From: Nonomuraea pusilla
GTDB lineage: Bacteria; Actinomycetota; Actinomycetes; Streptosporangiales; Streptosporangiaceae
Assembly: GCF_900109355.1 (NCBI RefSeq)
Contig: NZ_FOBF01000034.1
Coordinates: forward strand, 1 to 63,043
Length of the DNA: 63,043 nucleotides
Direction of reading: 5' to 3'
The notes below the pieces were generated by a model, which was given only the letters and a program-made list of their open reading frames with translations, was not told where the DNA came from and searched no databases. This document shows, one piece after another, positions 8,074 through 15,202 of this stretch (positions are counted from its first letter, which is position 1; each line of letters begins with the position of its first letter). Made by a program: the position numbers and the translations under genes.

Positions 8074-8664
8074 TCACGCCGGCGCTGACGGCCGTCTGGT
8101 GGAGGAGGGCGCCTCCTGGTCGGTGACCGACCCGCCCTCGTCCTCCCAGCAGGCCAAGCTGTCGGCGGCCGTCCCGCGCAGTGGCGGAGCGGGGTCGGGC
8201 GGCAAGCGCTCGACGGTGAGAATGTCGTCGATGCTCAAGCCTGCGGTGTCCTGAGCGGTGAGCTCGGCCTCAGCAGGACCGGCCGTGGTGCCCGGAGGTA
8301 TGACCAGCAGGACGACCGGCTCGCCGGCTGCGAAGATGAAAGTGATCACGCGCGGGTCGGCGTGGCGGAACCAGCCGATGCGGACCTGACGCCCGCGTGC
8401 CGGGATGCGGTGCGGGATGCTCTGCCACGCGTCCCGCTGCACGCCTACCAGCAGCGTGGTCCGCTGCAGCCGCTGGTCGACGGCGGCGATGAGACCGGGC
8501 AGTTCGGCGGCCGCGTCATGGGAGTAGGGCCACCAGGCGCCGTCCACCACCGCTCGCCGATCCAGCACCGGGTGGAGACTGAGCCGTAGCCCGGAATCGA
8601 CCCGAGGGATCGCCGACGAGGTGGAGCTGAGCGGTGCCCGTTGAGAGAGGAGTGTCGGCGTCAT
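8074..8664 (-). CDS. DUF5994 family protein (copy 2)
   Basis: The 196 residues align with the copy at 4156-4671: LRLSLHPVLDRRAVVDGAWW, PYSHDAAAELPGLIAAVDQR, QSIPHRIPARGRQVRIGWFR and LLVIPPGTTAGPAEAEL. The N-terminus is about 25 residues longer. Its function is unknown. It stands alone, 119 bp from the STAS gene stop-side neighbour, with no desaturase beside it. Two diverged copies within 4 kb may be duplicates or separate transfers. Confidence 0.8.
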   Translation of the reverse strand: MTPTLLSQRAPLSSTSSAIPRVDSGLRLSLHPVLDRRAVVDGAWWPYSHDAAAELPGLIAAVDQRLQRTTLLVGVQRDAWQSIPHRIPARGRQVRIGWFRHADPRVITFIFAAGEPVVLLVIPPGTTAGPAEAELTAQDTAGLSIDDILTVERLPPDPAPPLRGTAADSLACWEDEGGSVTDQEAPSSTRRPSAPA

Positions 8665-8794
8665 GGTCGCCTGACCTGTCCGGGCCCCGCTGAAGGGGCC
8701 GGTGGTGGTTCGCCGGGGGCGACGCAGACCTGAATGCCAACGCTCGGAAAGTCCTCGGTAAGTTCATTCTACCTCCTACCTCCGGAATTCCCTG

Positions 8795-9268
8795 ATGCCG
8801 GAAGGAGGCTGTGTGGGTGACTTCCGGACACCCGCCCTCCGAGATCACAGAACCGGCCGGACCAGCTTCAGGGAACACACGCCGTTCACTGACGCGGTCG
8901 CGGCCACCGGCGCGGTAGACGGCTTCCGCCGCCACCTGAGAAACGGCCGCCGCGCCCCCAACACCATCGACGCCTACCTTTCGGCCATCGACGACTTCTA
9001 CACCCGCCGCAACCTCGGCATGCCCCAGACCCGCCGCGAACGCGACGCCCGCCGCACCGCCTTCCGCGCCCTGGACGCCAGGCGCACCCGCCGCTACCTC
9101 CGCCACGTCCAGCTCACCGCATCCCCGCGCGACAAGGCCATCGCCCTGCTGCCCTACTACGCCGGCCTGCGCATCTCCGAAGTCGTCGGCCTCGACCTGG
9201 CCGATCTGCGCCTCTCAGCCCGCAAGGCCGAACTCCGCATCCGCGGAACAGGCCGCGACCGCCACTGA
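8795..9268 (+). pseudogene. Tyrosine recombinase (XerC-like), C-terminally truncated
   Basis: The core-binding domain (VDGFRRHLRNGRRAPNTIDAYLSAIDDFY) leads into the start of the catalytic domain with its first Arg (LLPYYAGLRISEVVGLDLAD). The frame stops at GTGRDRH, where the Lys beta-hairpin (normally near GKGxKxR) should continue. The HxxR box and Tyr nucleophile are absent and the next 170 bp do not encode them. It should be inactive. Confidence 0.75.
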
Positions 9269-9439
9269 GCAGAGCAACAAACCGGGTCGGGAGCGGGTGA
9301 CCCGATGGTCACTCCCGTATCCCGGCCCGGCTGGAGGGCGCCGCGCCCGCGCCGCGGTAGGCGAATGCGGAGGGCAGCCGCCTACAGCGTTCGACGCTGG
9401 GCAGGGGTCCCTTGCGGATTCTGGCGAAAGGAGCCGGCT

Positions 9440-9700
9440 GTGCCTGAGAATGCCGCACTGATCATTCGATTCCACCTGATGAGCGGCGAAGACGTCTCCG
9501 TGATGAGCGGGGACTTCGACGGGGAGCCGGAGGCGGTGGCGGCGATCGCCCGTGCCATGGACGAGCAGCGCAGCCTGGTGTTGATGCGGGCGAGGTATGG
9601 CCGTGAGACCGACGTGAACGGCGTGGTCATCAACCTCGCCAACGTGGTGTCGGCACGTGTGTCGAAGACAGCCAGCGCCGAGGCGGGCCAGTACCTGTAG
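9440..9700 (+). CDS. Small protein of unknown function
   Basis: The GTG start (PENAALIIRFHLMSGEDV) is supported by GAAAGGAG seven bases upstream, giving 86 residues. Predicted alternating strands (ALIIRFHLMSGEDVSVM; GVVINLANVVSARVSK) flank one helix (PEAVAAIARAMDEQRSL). No family was recognised. Sitting between recombinase relics, it may be mobile-element cargo. The open frame extends upstream without coding character. Confidence 0.5.
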   Translation: MPENAALIIRFHLMSGEDVSVMSGDFDGEPEAVAAIARAMDEQRSLVLMRARYGRETDVNGVVINLANVVSARVSKTASAEAGQYL

Positions 9701-9938
9701 CGGCGGGCTGCCCCGACGCCGCCCTGGCATTGGCCAGCCCGACGGTGCCCTCGGCGAACCTCTCACCGGTGCCCGAGCGTCGTGCGGCCGCGGTCGCCGA
9801 CGAAGGCCGAACACACGCCCATCAAAGGCTGATCCGACTGTTGCTACCTCGCGGCTCGCCGCCCTTCTTCCGGGCAGGGCGGGCACTGTCCCGTTCAGAC
9901 GTCCTTGGTCTGCCCCCTCGAAGGTCTCGCCTCCTCGC

Positions 9939-10040
9939 GAGCTCGCGACCGGGGGCACGTACATCGTCCAGCAGATCACTGACCGGCTCGGCGTCGGCCG
10001 CGCCACCGTCTACCGGAACCTCGACACCGACGCCACGTAA
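9939..10040 (+). pseudogene. C-terminal tail of a serine recombinase
   Basis: The last 33 codons read GGTYIVQQITDRLGVGRATV then YRNLDTDAT, the C-terminal helix-turn-helix (HTH_7) of resolvases and invertases. Upstream the frame has no catalytic-domain sequence, so only the DNA-binding tail survives. Confidence 0.5.
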
Positions 10041-10429
10041 GCGCCGGGCAACGCCGAACCGGCAAGCCCCGCTCGACCTGGGAGTTCAGAGATGAACACG
10101 ATTGTGGAATCCGGCCTTGGGGAACATCTGTAGAGCGATTATCGGCGGGATTGATCTTGAACGGTGGAGAACGCCGGTGAGGACGTAGCCGCCGGGCTCC
10201 CTCGCTGTTCTGGCGACCGGTCAGTGGCCGGGGGCACCCACGGGTGAACATGCACTGGTCGCCGCCCGCGCAAAGGCTGAGGGCAGGGCGACGCGGTCGA
10301 GGGGAAAGCTCTGATCTGAGCGTGGACGGCGTGGGACGGCATGCGCGCATGGCGTCATGGGCCGCTCCGGCGGCTTCTCAGGTCACGTCGTGCGGAGGCG
10401 ATGATCGGCGTGGGCGCAGGAGAGAGGGG
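10041..10429. other. Intergenic region, no gene recognised
   Basis: About 390 bp between the recombinase relic and the SpoIIE-type gene. The open frame before the phosphatase start lacks homology. The promoter of the phosphatase is expected here, but no consensus boxes could be singled out. Confidence 0.4.
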
Positions 10430-11665
10430 GTGAGCCCGGCCATGGGCGAGGAGATCGTGGACCGGTCGGAGGGTTTTGGTGAGCGCCTGCTCGGACTGCT
10501 GCTGGACAGGGCGCGGCTGATGCCTCCGCAGCTGATCGCCCCGCTGATCGCGGAAGTAGTGGCCAGGGTCGGCGGCAGTGACGTCTCCATCCTGCTCCAG
10601 GACTACGCCCAAGAGCTGCTGGTGCCGCTTTCGGGCCGGAAGCTGCACGTGGGCCGGCCCGAGCCGATGGCCGACTCCCCCGCCGGCCGTGCCTTCCTGC
10701 ACGCGGAAGTCGTCGAGGTAGCGCAGGCCCGAGGCGTACGGATGTACCTGCCCCTGCTGGACGGAAGCGATCAGGTGGGTGTGATGGCCCTGACCCTGGA
10801 CGCCGTCACCGACGACGACCGGCGCCTGCTGCGCCGGCTCGTCGCTCTGGTCGCCGACATGCTGGTCACCAAGAACTCCTACACCGACCAGTTCTTCCTG
10901 GCCCGGCGCCGGGAGCCGATGAGCGTGTCCGCGGAGGTCCAATGGAGCCTGCTGCCGCCGCTGTCGATGTCCGTGCCGCAGATCGAGGTGGCCGGCATGC
11001 TGGAGCCGGCCTACCGCGTCGCCGGTGACAGCTTCGACTACGCCCTGAACGACAACATCCTGCACGTGGCCGTGATCGACGCGATGGGCCACGGCCTGGA
11101 TGCCGCCTCGATGGCGACCATCGCCATCGGCGCCTACCGACATGCCCGGCGCGTGTTCGTCAGCCTGGCCGAGACGTACGCATTCATGGACGACGCCATA
11201 TCCCGGCAGTTCGGGCCCGACCACTTCGTCACGGCGCAGCTGATGCACGTGAACATCACCACCGGTGAGCTGGAGCTGGTCAACGCGGGCCACCCCGCGC
11301 CGCTGCTGATCCGCGATGGCCGGGTCGTGCAACAACTGGAGAGCGCGACGACGCTCCCCGTCGGCTGCGGCGGCGAGGAGCCCCGGATCGCAGAGCACCT
11401 GCTGCAGCAGGGCGATCGGGTGCTGTGCTACACCGACGGCATCATCGAGGAGCACGTCGCCGGTGGCGAGCCGTTCGGCGAGGAACGCCTCATCCGCTGC
11501 ATCAACCGCCTGGGGGAAGATCTGTCAGAGGCGGTGCGGGCAGATCTGCGCCGGCTCTCCCACACGCTGAAGGGGGAACGGGGCGGGCACACCAGCGACG
11601 ACGCCACCCTTTTCATGATCGAATGGCGCGGAGGCGCCGCCGACCACCTCGCGGTTCTTGACTGA
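10430..11665 (+). CDS. PP2C-type (SpoIIE) serine phosphatase with GAF-like sensor
   Basis: The 411-residue protein has an N-terminal GAF-like region (about 35-155, MPPQLIAPLIAEVVARVGGS to LRRLVALVADML) and a SpoIIE phosphatase domain (about 170-400). Metal-binding acidic residues are visible: D200 and D203 in VAGDSFDY, D217 in IDAMGHGLDA, plus YTDGIIEE and TSDDATL. Such enzymes dephosphorylate STAS antagonists and release sigma factors. GTG at 10430 was chosen because GGAG lies seven bases upstream; ATG at 10442 is an alternative. It is monocistronic, with a STAS gene 2.5 kb upstream. Confidence 0.87.
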   Translation: MSPAMGEEIVDRSEGFGERLLGLLLDRARLMPPQLIAPLIAEVVARVGGSDVSILLQDYAQELLVPLSGRKLHVGRPEPMADSPAGRAFLHAEVVEVAQARGVRMYLPLLDGSDQVGVMALTLDAVTDDDRRLLRRLVALVADMLVTKNSYTDQFFLARRREPMSVSAEVQWSLLPPLSMSVPQIEVAGMLEPAYRVAGDSFDYALNDNILHVAVIDAMGHGLDAASMATIAIGAYRHARRVFVSLAETYAFMDDAISRQFGPDHFVTAQLMHVNITTGELELVNAGHPAPLLIRDGRVVQQLESATTLPVGCGGEEPRIAEHLLQQGDRVLCYTDGIIEEHVAGGEPFGEERLIRCINRLGEDLSEAVRADLRRLSHTLKGERGGHTSDDATLFMIEWRGGAADHLAVLD

Positions 11666-12065
11666 GCGCGGCCCGTCCTGCCGATGATGCCATCCGCGCA
11701 GGTCGTCCGGCTTGCATGGCGTTCCCAGCGGCGCCCGGCCCCACTGCCGGCCATGCGCCGTGACGTGACCGTCGAGCTGTGCCTGGCAGCCATCACAGCT
11801 TCGCTCGTTCCTGAACGATCATCACAGGCCTGCCGGGGATCGCATCCAACCCCTCCCGGACCGGAAACCACCCGGGACGTCAGCTCGCCAACCGGGCGCA
11901 AAGTAAGAACCATCTGGGAAGCCGTGGGTTGCTCGTTGGATGCTCGTCGGCACGCGATACGGCATAACACCGGGCGGCATTCGCAGGCATTCCAAAAGCG
12001 GACATCGCATGACACTGCGATACAATCAGACACGGTCCGATAGTGGGCGGCATCGAGAACCGCGA
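11666..12065. other. Intergenic region up to the tRNA-Lys attachment site
   Basis: About 400 bp without a supported gene. Open frames on either strand show no recognisable protein. The 5' half of a tRNA-Lys gene was looked for before 12066 and is not there. Confidence 0.5.
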
Positions 12066-12110
12066 CTTTTAATCCGTAGGTTCCGGGTTCGAGCCCCGGG
12101 CGCCCTACCA
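12066..12110 (+). repeat. attL: tRNA-Lys(UUU) 3' half
   Basis: These 45 bases run from the anticodon loop (CTTTTAA, anticodon UUU) through the T-arm (GGTTCGAGCC) to a genomic CCA. The D-arm and 5' acceptor strand are missing, so this is an attachment core and not a working tRNA. It is identical to 18670-18714. Confidence 0.85.
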
Positions 12111-12147
12111 GCTCGAACACCTCTGCTCGATCTTGTCTGCCGAGGTC

Positions 12148-12176
12148 GTACAGCCAGCTTTCACAGCCAAGAGGGC
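12148..12176. promoter_or_regulatory. Putative integrase arm-type sites, left end
   Basis: GTACAGCCA, six bases, then ACAGCCAAGAGGGC. The same pair, spaced by five bases, occurs at 18563-18590 inside the other end. The position, close to each att core and on the element side, suits integrase arm binding. Confidence 0.5.
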
Positions 12177-12207
12177 CGGATTCCCGCTGATGGGAGCCCG
12201 GCCCTCT
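12170..12207. terminator. Hairpin terminator between attL and the integrase relic
   Basis: AGAGGGCCGG (12170-12179) and CCGGCCCTCT (12198-12207) form a perfect 10-bp stem, with a smaller TTCCC/GGGA stem nested inside. There is no strong U-run, as is common in actinomycetes. It would end transcripts from the integrase side or from a tRNA read through attL. Confidence 0.65.
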
Positions 12208-12221
12208 GGTCGTGCTGAAGG

Positions 12222-12430
12222 TCATCCGAAGAGCTGCCTGGCGACCGCGTCGACCGCCGCCCGTTCGATGTCGGGGCGTACGTGTTCATGGTCAGGGCGA
12301 TCTGGCTGTGGCCGAGCGTCTTCATGACCGTCCGAGGCGAGGCACCACAGGCCAGGAGGTACGACGCGCAGGCATGCCGGAGATCGTGGAGCCGCAGCCA
12401 GTCGAGGCCGGCCTTCGCCCTTGCCCTGCG
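12222..12430 (-). pseudogene. Tyrosine integrase, decayed C-terminal fragment
   Basis: The fragment reads GLDWLRLHDLRHACASYLLA and then PRTVMKTLGHSQIALTMNTYA, which contains the HDLRH box and the LGHS motif. The frame then breaks: about ten bases, including the usual HVL, are lost before PDIERAAVDAVARQLFG and the stop. The catalytic Tyr survives in the first piece (NTYA). The N-terminal two-thirds is absent. It lies directly beside attL, the normal place for an AICE int gene. Confidence 0.75.
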
Positions 12431-12453
12431 CCACCTGGCACTGGGGTTCCCGG

Positions 12454-12570
12454 CTGGCGGGCGAAGGCCAGGTCCGCCGCCGTGACCGGTCCGGCCGTGG
12501 CGACCAGGACCAAGGTGGCGCCGAAGTCGAGCGCCAGGACAGGCGCGGGGTGCGGCGTCGGGTCATTCAG
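12454..12570 (-). pseudogene. Remnant of a small AICE-type gene
   Basis: A 39-codon stretch reads PAPVLALDFGATLVLVATAG then PVTAADLAFARQ, with no proper start (it overlaps the Pra-like stop) and no proper end (it merges into the integrase fragment). Similar short proteins, as I recall them, occur beside replication genes of actinomycete integrative elements. It looks like one edge of the deletion that removed the rest of the element. Confidence 0.4.
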
Positions 12571-12983
12571 GCGGCGTCCTTTCCTGCCTGGGGCTTGGTG
12601 TGGGCGGTGGTGCGGGGCGCGTGCATCTCGCGGACCTTGATCGAGTAGGTGAGGCGTCCGGCCGCGTTGACGTACGGGGTGACGGAGACGCCGTCGAACT
12701 CGACCGGCGTGAACGGCAGCCCCGGCATCGGGGCCGGCGGCACCGGCTGGACCGGAGCCAGGATCTTGACCGCTACCGCCTTCTGGGCGGGTTTGAGGGT
12801 CGGGTCACCGTCCATGACCGCGACCTGCCAGACCAGCTCTCCGGTCTGCTTGTCGCGGGCCTGCACGAACCAGCCGCCGGCGGAGGCGTCGAAGTCCTTG
12901 ACGGGCTCGACCTCGCCGACGACGTAGCAGCCGTGCGGGAAGACCATGGCGTAGGTGACGGGGATGGGGCCCTGCAGAGCCAT
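12567..12983 (-). CDS. Pra-like activator of AICE replication and excision
   Basis: The 138-residue protein reads IPVTYAMVFPHGCYVVGEVE, a variable middle, then PVQPVPPAPMPGLPFTPVEF and VTPYVNAAGRLTYSIKVREM. This matches proteins annotated as plasmid replication, integration and excision activators, the group of pSAM2 Pra. Such proteins switch on excision and replication when the KorSA repressor lets go. The ATG at 12983 begins the family match; the frame extends 17 codons upstream into the operator. Two palindromic operators lie 10-68 bases before it. With int and rep gone it may have no remaining target here. Confidence 0.75.
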   Translation of the reverse strand: MALQGPIPVTYAMVFPHGCYVVGEVEPVKDFDASAGGWFVQARDKQTGELVWQVAVMDGDPTLKPAQKAVAVKILAPVQPVPPAPMPGLPFTPVEFDGVSVTPYVNAAGRLTYSIKVREMHAPRTTAHTKPQAGKDAA

Positions 12984-12992
12984 GACGGCTGA

Positions 12993-13009
12993 CACTTGAC
13001 CTATCAAGT
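12993..13009. promoter_or_regulatory. GntR (KorSA-type) operator, proximal
   Basis: CACTTGACCTATCAAGT contains the perfect palindrome ACTTGA-CCTA-TCAAGT. It also forms a large inverted repeat with 13035-13051 (one mismatch in 17). It lies directly before the Pra-like gene. In pSAM2, KorSA represses pra from a 17-bp site. Confidence 0.65.
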
Positions 13010-13034
13010 AATGCTCTGAGAGCAGGGCGCTCAA

Positions 13035-13051
13035 ACTTGCTAGGTCAAGTG
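13035..13051. promoter_or_regulatory. GntR (KorSA-type) operator, distal
   Basis: ACTTGCTAGGTCAAGTG is nearly the reverse complement of the proximal site and has its own ACTTG...CAAGT palindrome. TGCTCTGAGAGCA, another short palindrome, sits between the two sites. A repressor dimer on each would cover the whole promoter. Confidence 0.6.
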
Positions 13052-13190
13052 ACTTTCGTCGAGTCGTCCGAGATCCTGCTCGAATCGCCGAGGCGTCCGT
13101 CCAGATAGGGCCCGAAAGCTCAGTAATTGCCCTGGGCTACTTCGGCTGCTCCACGGGTGCCGAGGGCAGCCGTACCCTATGGTCGCGATC

Positions 13191-13616
13191 ATGACTCGTG
13201 GTGCCTGGGTGGCCCTGGCCGCCATCTTTCTGCCGCTTGCCGTGGTACTCGGCTTGGTCATGACTCCCGTCTGGCGGGACAACGCACGCCTCGAAGCGCT
13301 CTACGAACGGGCGAGCGACTACCCCTTACCACCCCGGACCCGTGAGTACTTTCCCATGGACCGCGACGTGACCTTCGGAAAGAACCTCATCGGAGGAAGC
13401 GGCTCCTACTGCGATTACCGGATCAGGATCACTCTCGCGACCGCCCTCACAGAGAAGGAGATCCGCGACTACTACGACAAGGCCACCATCAGGGGGGCCG
13501 AGCATAAAGCGATGATCTCCCTGTACTTCCAGGACCCGGACGAGGCGGGCGGACGCCGGGTCATCGTCGAGGTATACGACTCCCACAGGTGGAACTGGGA
13601 CTGGCGCTGCATATAG
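13191..13616 (+). CDS. Membrane-anchored protein of unknown function (copy A)
   Basis: The 141-residue protein has one N-terminal membrane span (about 5-27, AWVALAAIFLPLAVVLGLVM) and a soluble part. The conserved blocks are TPVWRDNARLEAL, SYCDYRIRI, IRDYYDKATIRGAE and GGRRVIVEV followed by WDWRC. Two cysteines (in SYCDYR and the terminal CI) may pair outside the cell. ATG at 13191 was chosen over 13179 because the paralogue at 28920 starts at the same point. It runs convergent with the GntR gene. Function is not recognised. Confidence 0.7.
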   Translation: MTRGAWVALAAIFLPLAVVLGLVMTPVWRDNARLEALYERASDYPLPPRTREYFPMDRDVTFGKNLIGGSGSYCDYRIRITLATALTEKEIRDYYDKATIRGAEHKAMISLYFQDPDEAGGRRVIVEVYDSHRWNWDWRCI

Positions 13617-13626
13617 AGAGGAGCCC

Positions 13627-14358
13627 TCACGCCACCGGGTAGGCGTCCTCCAACTCATGACGATCGGCCGGAAGCAGTACTTCCACCACGACCAGCGGAC
13701 GACCGGAAGCGTCCCGGACCGCGCCGAACACAGCCAGCAACGGCACGTTCTTCGGCATGCCGAGTTGCTTGACCTCCTGCGCGGTGGGCATGCGCGCGGT
13801 GATCTGCTCCACGATGTGATCGAAGCGGAGCCCCTTGCGGGACTGCAGATGCTGCCGGATGCCCTGCGGCAGCGGCTCACCGCTGGTCAGATCGGTCCCC
13901 TCCGACAACTCCAGAGGCAGCCACAGCGACACCAGCTCGCTCGGCTCGCCCTCGCGCACGATCAGCCGTCGCCGCAGGAACGCCTTGCTCTTGGGCGGCA
14001 CGTCCAGCAGCGCCGCGACCCGGTTCGGCACCAGCACGGCGCCGGCCTCGACCAGTTCACCGGGAGTGCCGGCCTCGGGGTTGGTGAGATACGCCTGCCC
14101 CGCCCGGACCGGCTCCACGGCCGCCATCGCCGGACGGCCCCGCACGAACCGGCCCTTGCCCTGCTGCGACTCGATCCAGCCCTGCTCGCGCAGCACCCGC
14201 AACGCCGCCACCACGGTCGGGCGGGAGACGCCGAACTCCTGGATGAGCTGATGCTCGCTGGGGAGCATGGAGCCGGGCGGGTAGGTTCCCGCCTCGATAC
14301 GCCGTTGAAGGGCCTGCACAAGCTGGGCATACTTCGGCGGCACGGACTCAAGAGACAT
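13627..14358 (-). CDS. GntR/HutC regulator with UTRA domain, KorSA-like
   Basis: The winged helix (residues about 8-75: YAQLVQALQRRIEAGTYPPG, EHQLIQEFGVSRPTVVAALR) is followed by a UTRA ligand domain (about 95-240, ending VVVEVLLPADRHELEDAYPV). In AICEs such a protein (KorSA) represses pra and its own gene. Palindromes of the type ACTTG-N6-CAAGT lie before the Pra-like gene, and a half-match (ACTTGGTAAAACAA) lies before this one. The ATG at 14358 gives the standard 243 residues. A 3' fragment of a second copy lies at 29370-29490. Confidence 0.82.
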   Translation of the reverse strand: MSLESVPPKYAQLVQALQRRIEAGTYPPGSMLPSEHQLIQEFGVSRPTVVAALRVLREQGWIESQQGKGRFVRGRPAMAAVEPVRAGQAYLTNPEAGTPGELVEAGAVLVPNRVAALLDVPPKSKAFLRRRLIVREGEPSELVSLWLPLELSEGTDLTSGEPLPQGIRQHLQSRKGLRFDHIVEQITARMPTAQEVKQLGMPKNVPLLAVFGAVRDASGRPLVVVEVLLPADRHELEDAYPVA

Positions 14359-14582
14359 TCTGACCGTCCAACACCCGACAGGTTGTTTTACCAAGTTTGA
14401 GAGTATCCCGGCGCGACCTGCCTGTCCACGCCCATCCACAAACCCGGCGACGAACACGGAAAGGACCGGGGGCGTCCCTCATGTGGGCGTGGACACCGCC
14501 ACCTGCCGGGCGAAGAGGCGCGACGAGGACGAGGGGAAGAACCACACCCAGTCCCCACGGTCATGCCCGCCGCTCCCGCCTG

Positions 14583-14864
14583 CTACTTGGCGACGTACTC
14601 CGCCAAGACACGCGCCGCACCCTCCACGTCATCCACCAAATGACGCCGCTCAGCCTGCTGCCACGAGTAGTAGGCCCCGCCATAGCCGACGAACACCCAC
14701 ACCGGCAGCCCCGGCCCCGGCCGATGCGCCATCAGCGCGCTGTTGTTGTCCCGCAGCTCCGCGTTCACGCCCAGACTGCCGAGCCGGTCCCGCAACCGGA
14801 TGAGGGCGTTCGCCTCCTCCAGCCGCCCCAGGCCGGCCATCGCAGCCTGCATGATCGAATTCAC
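14583..14864 (-). CDS. Small protein of unknown function
   Basis: A GTG start overlaps the stop of the zinc-ribbon gene (GTGA), giving 93 residues. The N-terminal helix (AGLGRLEEANALIRLRDRLG) is followed by ELRDNNSALMAHRPG and VWVFVGYGGAYYSWQQAERR. Short proteins with this aromatic VWVFV...YYSW pattern commonly sit near XRE regulators in Streptosporangiales, from memory. The coupling to the zinc-ribbon gene suggests a pair. Confidence 0.6.
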   Translation of the reverse strand: MNSIMQAAMAGLGRLEEANALIRLRDRLGSLGVNAELRDNNSALMAHRPGPGLPVWVFVGYGGAYYSWQQAERRHLVDDVEGAARVLAEYVAK

Positions 14865-15061
14865 TCCCCGCTCCCTTCGGCCCGGCCGCCGCCGAGGCAG
14901 TCGAGACATCTGCGATCCCCCTCCGGAACCTCGTCAACGCCGTCACCCCCGATGAGGAGCGCACGGCGCGAGTCGCGCAGCTTGATTCCGCGTCCCCGGC
15001 ATGACGGGCAGGGGGGGTGCGTTGTCTCGCTGTTCTCGTCTGGCCGGGTCACCGTCGCCAT
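14861..15061 (-). CDS. Small zinc-ribbon protein
   Basis: The 66 residues include CPSCRGRG and CLDCLGGG, two CxxC knuckles 34 residues apart, which resemble one DnaJ-type zinc module. It is probably a soluble zinc-binding partner or regulator. It starts 141 bp from the divergent XRE-TPR gene, which suggests a shared control region. The GTGA overlap with the next gene supports a two-gene operon. Confidence 0.65.
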   Translation of the reverse strand: MATVTRPDENSETTHPPCPSCRGRGIKLRDSRRALLIGGDGVDEVPEGDRRCLDCLGGGRAEGSGE

Positions 15062-15202
15062 CTCCTCGATTCATCCGGCGTTCCCTGTGGCGGGAGGCCG
15101 CTTCACGTACCGTGTTGGTTGATGGCAAGTCCACCAAAAGGAGTTACGCAGGACCCCCGAACAGTCCCCTCTTGAGCCCCCAGCCGAGAGGAAGACCCAT
15201 CG

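Noticed and set aside
12000..12110. A complete tRNA-Lys gene
   Set aside because: Only the anticodon loop, T-arm and 3' acceptor are present. No D-arm or complementary 5' strand precedes it. The same holds at 18670.
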